Part shown: in pieces, positions 5,256 through 8,048 of the stretch | Numbering within the stretch: position 1 is the first letter of the stretch | Layout: the number at the start of each line of letters is the position of its first letter | Assembly: GCA_045629005.1 (NCBI GenBank) | Contig: JAZQQJ010000032.1 | Span: 1 to 8,048, forward strand | Source: RGIG3528 sp045629005 | GTDB taxonomy: Bacteria; Bacillota; Clostridia; Lachnospirales; Lachnospiraceae | Reading direction: 5' to 3' | Length of the DNA: 8,048 nt | Notes under the pieces: generated by a model | Databases searched by the model: none | What the model was told of the DNA's origin: nothing | What the model saw: the letters and a program-made list of their open reading frames with translations, nothing else | Made by a program: the position numbers and the translations under genes

Positions 5256-6149
5256 ATGTACTATTACAAAATATACGGCACAAGATTACAATCAGATTAC
5301 GAACTTCCGCAGCTTCTTAAACTTTCCGAAGAAGAGAAGAAGCTCCCCGCAGAAATTACAATAAAGGCAGGCAAATTCCCGGAAGAATTAAAGCGTGAAT
5401 ACAACTGCTGGTCAAATATAAAGCATCCCGTTGCTACTCTGTCAAACAATACGTGTTACCTTTACGTAACAGCTGACGAAATCAAGTATGAGATTCGCGA
5501 GGATGCTGCTCACCCGGACTATCTAAACTCATTCCTGCTAGGATGGGGCATGTCAATGCTCTTTTGGGAGCGAGGCGAAATAGCAATTCACTGTGCCTGC
5601 GTTGCTAATGAAAACGGAGCCGTAATTATAAGTGGAAACAGCGGATGCGGCAAATCTACAGTCACATCGCATTTTCTTGACAATGGCTACCATCTTATGG
5701 CAGATGATATTTCTGTTGTAAGGCTTTGTGAGGACGGTGCTTACGCCACACCGGCATTTCCTGCCCAAAAGCTTTGTCGCGACGTCTGTGTCGCACGTAA
5801 CCTCGATCTCGAAAAGCTTCTTTACATTAACGAGGAGAAAGACAAGTTTCTTGTTCCTTGGGAGGGTGAATATTCTTCAGAGCCCGTTAAAGTCCGCTGC
5901 ATGATTGCTCTCAGTAAGTCAGACGAGCTGGAAGCTCCTAAGTTCGAAGAGCTCAGCGGTCTGAACAAGTTCTTCTGTTGTCAACACTCTCTCGCTTTGA
6001 GACCACTTTTAAAGAAAGACCTGAATCTTCCCGAGAATTCAGCCCCTATTCTTAAGATGGCTTCCATGTTTCCTGTATACGCTTTAGGGCGTCCCACAGA
6101 AAAAGACACAAAAAAAGAGGTGCTTAAGTATATCGACCAAGTACTGTAA
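5256..6149 (+). CDS. HPr-kinase-like P-loop protein kinase of unknown substrate
   Basis: The 297-residue protein aligns by eye with the catalytic core of HPr kinase/phosphorylase: IHCACV (111-116), the Walker A loop GNSGCGKST (127-135), and HLMADDISVV (146-155) matching the LVADD region of that fold. True HprK has GKSE after the loop and a characteristic N-terminal domain. Here it is GKST, and the first 100 residues (MYYYKIYG..., LPQLLKL) are of the type seen in HprK-like proteins of lasso-peptide (paeninodin-type) and polysaccharide loci. It is therefore probably not the catabolite-repression kinase. It follows the response regulator by 2 bases with an AAGGA site at 5245, so the two are translated from one message, which ends at the terminator at 6174. 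The substrate may be a peptide, a sugar or a protein; the sequence does not say. Confidence 0.8.
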   Translation: MYYYKIYGTRLQSDYELPQLLKLSEEEKKLPAEITIKAGKFPEELKREYNCWSNIKHPVATLSNNTCYLYVTADEIKYEIREDAAHPDYLNSFLLGWGMSMLFWERGEIAIHCACVANENGAVIISGNSGCGKSTVTSHFLDNGYHLMADDISVVRLCEDGAYATPAFPAQKLCRDVCVARNLDLEKLLYINEEKDKFLVPWEGEYSSEPVKVRCMIALSKSDELEAPKFEELSGLNKFFCCQHSLALRPLLKKDLNLPENSAPILKMASMFPVYALGRPTEKDTKKEVLKYIDQVL

Positions 6150-6173
6150 ACACTTCAAAAAAAGCAAAAAACA

Positions 6174-6203
6174 ACCTCGGTACACAACGTACCGAGGTCT
6201 TTT
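6174..6203. terminator. Strong bidirectional intrinsic terminator
   Basis: ACCTCGGTAC (6174-6183), loop ACAAC, GTACCGAGGT (6189-6198) is a perfect 10-bp stem. On the plus strand it is followed by CTTTT. On the minus strand it is followed by TTGTTTTTTG. It thus ends both the regulator/kinase operon from the left and the small-peptide gene from the right, which converge here. Confidence 0.93.
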
Positions 6204-6211
6204 AATGCAAA

Positions 6212-6400
6212 TCAATCTTCAGCGCTTAACTTATCCTCCGTCGGCGGCTCAAGAGTTGTTGTCTTAGGCCTTGCTGAGGAATTTAATGTCTTAAGAGCAT
6301 TATCATAAAAGTTTGGCTTACCATCACCGATTGGATAGTTGCCCCATTTTGTGTTCTTAATAAGTGTAACGTTAAGCTCGGGATTCTTCCACTTTTTCAT
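6212..6400 (-). CDS. Small 62-residue peptide with a RiPP/lasso-leader-like N terminus
   Basis: I do not recognise this protein by family. The start at 6400 is set by GGAGG (6408-6412) and by a promoter (6426-6453) that overlaps the longer open frame, ruling out the upstream ATG at 6466. The N terminus MKKWKNPELN... has W4-x-x-P7-x-L9 followed by T17 and G20. This resembles the (Y/W)xxP...L...T leader motif that RRE proteins read in lasso-peptide precursors. If cleaved before G20, D26 would be at core position 7, a possible ring acceptor. The remaining tail is long and rich in Pro, Thr and Glu, ending LSAED. Against a lasso peptide: no B or C enzymes are in the window and the core is long. 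It converges on the HprK-like gene across a shared terminator. It has no signal peptide and no membrane segment. Confidence 0.65.
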   Translation of the reverse strand: MKKWKNPELNVTLIKNTKWGNYPIGDGKPNFYDNALKTLNSSARPKTTTLEPPTEDKLSAED

Positions 6401-6407
6401 GTTAGCA

Positions 6408-6412
6408 CCTCC
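6408..6412 (-). promoter_or_regulatory. Ribosome binding site of the small-peptide gene
   Basis: GGAGG on the minus strand stands seven bases before the ATG at 6400. It is the main reason to call the 62-residue product real and to choose the shorter start. Confidence 0.75.
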
Positions 6413-6425
6413 ACATATCATTGTC

Positions 6426-6453
6426 ATTTTACCACAATCGGCAAATAAGTAAA
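6426..6453 (-). promoter_or_regulatory. Extended -10 promoter of the small-peptide gene
   Basis: On the minus strand TTTACT (6453-6448), 16 bases, then TAAAAT (6431-6426) preceded by TGG form an extended -10 promoter. The predicted start near 6419 leaves a leader of about 19 bases, just enough for the ribosome binding site. The peptide can thus be made independently of the lipoprotein gene ending at 6485. Confidence 0.6.
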
Positions 6454-6484
6454 CACCTTTTTTCAAAACGGATAGATTTACGAG

Positions 6485-7177
6485 TTAATCCTCAACGGGA
6501 TATTCAGGTCTGTCATACTCAAACCAATACTGTGTGTATTTTTTTAAAACTTCTCCTGCCTTACCGATGTACGGACTTTCATCAAAGTAATTATTATTGC
6601 CACGCATTGCAACTATAGCCTGTTCAAGCTCCATATCATCATTTGAAAGGAAGAACCAAAGTCCGTCGTATTCCTCCGGTACATCCACCTCGAAAACTAT
6701 CATTCCGGCATCCTTGTCAAAGTAGGAGGATGCAAGCGCCTGATAGGTTTTCTTTTCTACACTGAACGATTGTATGCACGTTGTGTTTGAATTGTAACCG
6801 ACAGAACTTCCGAAGGAAAAAAGCTTTCCTGTATATTTATCAAGCATGCCCGGCATTGCAAGCCAGGAATCAATGTTGGTGATATCAAACTCAAAGGTGG
6901 CAACCAGCTGATAGTACCCGTCCATTTCAGAAGGCTTTTCGGAAAACGTGAGCACATAAGGAAGATCTATGCCCTCAGTTGTAAGGCCATCGAGATCTAT
7001 TGAATCAGAAGTGTTGCCGGTGTAAAGCGTACCGGAAAACTTAACTCCCTTCTGAACCTCAATAGACTGCTTTTCATACCAGTAGCTCTGTCCGAAAAGA
7101 CATCCGGTAAAAAGGCACATTGTGGTAAGCGTAAGCACCAATGCCGTTATTCTTTTTGCAAGTTTAGTAAACTTCAA
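6485..7177 (-). CDS. Lipoprotein of unknown function
   Basis: The 230-residue product begins MKFTKLAKRI, has a hydrophobic stretch (11-24) and a lipobox LFTGC with the lipidated cysteine at 26. It should therefore be exported, cut before C26 and anchored to the outer face of the membrane. The mature part is mostly beta-like, with many Tyr, Gly and Ser, and I see no catalytic motif or known domain. The start is a TTG at 7177: AAGGGG (7183-7188) precedes it by five bases, and the next in-frame ATG (residue 20) would cut into the signal peptide. It has its own strong promoter (7263-7291) and lies downstream of the histidine kinase gene on the same strand, so a sensing or envelope role is possible but unproven. 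Confidence 0.85.
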   Translation of the reverse strand: MKFTKLAKRITALVLTLTTMCLFTGCLFGQSYWYEKQSIEVQKGVKFSGTLYTGNTSDSIDLDGLTTEGIDLPYVLTFSEKPSEMDGYYQLVATFEFDITNIDSWLAMPGMLDKYTGKLFSFGSSVGYNSNTTCIQSFSVEKKTYQALASSYFDKDAGMIVFEVDVPEEYDGLWFFLSNDDMELEQAIVAMRGNNNYFDESPYIGKAGEVLKKYTQYWFEYDRPEYPVED

Positions 7178-7182
7178 TATTT

Positions 7183-7188
7183 CCCCTT
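7183..7188 (-). promoter_or_regulatory. Ribosome binding site supporting a TTG start
   Basis: AAGGGG on the minus strand stands five bases before the TTG at 7177. Without this start the lipoprotein would lose the charged part of its signal peptide, so the site decides the gene's 5' end. Confidence 0.7.
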
Positions 7189-7262
7189 AAAGAACGAATA
7201 AGAAACCGTCCATCGACTCGTAGCAACTTTACCCACTACTCGTCATGATTCTTGTTTTACGT

Positions 7263-7291
7263 ATTATATATCGACATCCTTCGAATGTAAA
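7263..7291 (-). promoter_or_regulatory. SigA-type promoter of the lipoprotein gene
   Basis: On the minus strand TTTACA (7291-7286), exactly 17 bases, then TATAAT (7268-7263). It has the same -35, spacing and -10 as the polysaccharide promoter at 4400-4428, and both share GATATATAATA across the -10. The expected transcript starts near 7256 and has a leader of about 80 bases. Confidence 0.8.
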
Positions 7292-7318
7292 CAAAAATCA
7301 CATTTGAGAAACAAACAT

Positions 7319-7336
7319 AAAAAATCTATAAAGATT
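7319..7336 (-). terminator. Possible weak terminator after the histidine kinase gene
   Basis: On the minus strand AATCT (7336-7332 side), loop TTAT and AGATT are followed by a run of T. The stem has only five mostly A/T pairs, so it is at best a leaky terminator between the kinase and the lipoprotein promoter. Confidence 0.25.
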
Positions 7337-7341
7337 AATAT

Positions 7342-8048
7342 TTACACTATAGGCAACGTAAATGTGAAAGTTGTCCCAACTCCAAGAGTGCTCTCGCATT
7401 TTATGTTTCCACCATGTCTCTCAATAATAGCCTTTGCAATAGAAAGACCAAGACCGCTTCCCGTGGAAGAATTCGGAGTACGGGCAGAAGAAACCGTAAA
7501 TGTTCTGCCAAAGACCTTCTGTACATCTTCTTTAGGAATTCCTGCACCTGTATCCTGCACCTTAATCTCAAGAAATTTGTCAACAGGCTTTACAGACAGT
7601 TTTATCATTGCTCCGTCACCGGAGTATTTGCAGGCGTTCGTAAAAAGATTATCAAGAACGCGAATGATTTTCTGTATATCGATGTTTATTTTTGCGTCAA
7701 GTTCCGCATCCATATCAAATTGCATATCTTTGGAGTCATAACGTTCATCTGTTGTTGCATCGATAAAATATTCTTCAAAGAACGGAGCTGCATCGACTTC
7801 TGCGAAGTCCAGTTTTTTCCCGGTATCCTCCACGCAGAAAAGATAATACATATCCGACACGAGATTTTCCAAAGTTTTCATGCGTCGGTCCATTGTGGCA
7901 AGATAACCCTTTCTCTCTTCATCCGTGAGCGATTCTATCGTAAGGCAGTCCATTGCACTTCTGATGGCTGTAAGAGGCGCACGAAGGTCATGGGAGATGT
8001 ATGAAAGCATTTCCTCTCTTTCGCGCTGAACACGCAGAAGTTCTTGGT
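7342..8048 (-). CDS. Sensor histidine kinase, C-terminal part (gene continues beyond the right edge)
   Basis: This is the catalytic half of a membrane sensor kinase that phosphorylates itself on histidine and passes the phosphate to a response regulator. The 234 residues visible start in the coiled helix QELLRVQREREE, then the H-box SHDLRAPL with the phospho-histidine at visible residue 19. The ATP-binding domain follows with N-box NLFTNACKYS (133-142), DTGAGIP (165-171), an F-box-like KVFGRTF and GSGLGLS (196-202). The Met at 8010 lies between the coiled helix and the H-box and is not the start; the sensor and membrane part must lie to the right. No response regulator follows it. The unpaired OmpR-type regulator at 4558 is a candidate partner, by proximity only. 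Confidence 0.95.
   Translation of the reverse strand, partial: QELLRVQREREEMLSYISHDLRAPLTAIRSAMDCLTIESLTDEERKGYLATMDRRMKTLENLVSDMYYLFCVEDTGKKLDFAEVDAAPFFEEYFIDATTDERYDSKDMQFDMDAELDAKINIDIQKIIRVLDNLFTNACKYSGDGAMIKLSVKPVDKFLEIKVQDTGAGIPKEDVQKVFGRTFTVSSARTPNSSTGSGLGLSIAKAIIERHGGNIKCESTLGVGTTFTFTLPIV

Noticed and set aside
5256..6149. Bona fide HPr kinase/phosphorylase (hprK)
   Set aside because: It has GKST rather than GKSE after the P-loop and a different N-terminal part, and its neighbours are not those of hprK.
6401..6466. Longer start (ATG at 6466) for the small-peptide gene
   Set aside because: A promoter and a GGAGG site lie inside the extension, pointing to the ATG at 6400.

Overview
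The window looks like a chromosomal segment of a low-to-moderate GC Firmicute, most likely a gut-type Clostridia (Lachnospirales/Oscillospirales-like). This is inferred from strong GGAGG ribosome binding sites, near-consensus SigA promoters (TTTACA-N17-TATAAT occurs twice), an HprK-fold kinase, and the style of the protein sequences. The species cannot be named from sequence alone.

Layout. (1) Positions 1-764 have no convincing gene but are packed with structure: three 63-bp tandem repeats, two abutting imperfect palindromes, a degenerate 50-bp repeat pair, four helically phased 18-bp direct repeats, overlapping hairpins, and a terminator for the operon to the right. (2) Positions 765-4281, all on the minus strand, form a polysaccharide-initiation operon. 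It is transcribed from a near-perfect promoter at 4400-4428 in the order priming polyprenyl-phosphate sugar-phosphate transferase, rfbA/rmlA, rfbB/rmlB. It supplies a lipid-linked first sugar and the nucleotide sugar dTDP-4-keto-6-deoxyglucose, the precursor of dTDP-rhamnose and related sugars. rmlC and rmlD are not in the window. A 25-bp direct repeat around a 9-bp-stem hairpin sits between the first two genes. (3) Positions 4282-4557 are a divergent promoter region with a 14-bp perfect palindrome in the operon leader. (4) Positions 4558-6149, plus strand, hold a two-gene operon: an OmpR-type response regulator with no adjacent histidine kinase, followed 2 nt later by an HPr-kinase-like P-loop kinase. 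It ends at a strong bidirectional terminator. (5) Positions 6212-7177, minus strand, hold a 62-residue peptide gene with its own promoter and a lasso/RiPP-leader-like N terminus, and upstream of it a lipoprotein of unknown function that begins with TTG and has its own promoter. (6) Positions 7342-8048, minus strand, hold the C-terminal catalytic part of a sensor histidine kinase that runs off the right edge.

Working together (inference): a two-component regulator and an HprK-like kinase sit divergently from a surface-polysaccharide operon, so that operon may be under their control. The most interesting untested link is between the HprK-like kinase, whose relatives modify lasso peptides or occur in polysaccharide loci, and the convergent small peptide with a W-x-x-P-x-L...T leader-like motif. 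No lasso B or C enzymes are visible, so this is a hypothesis only.
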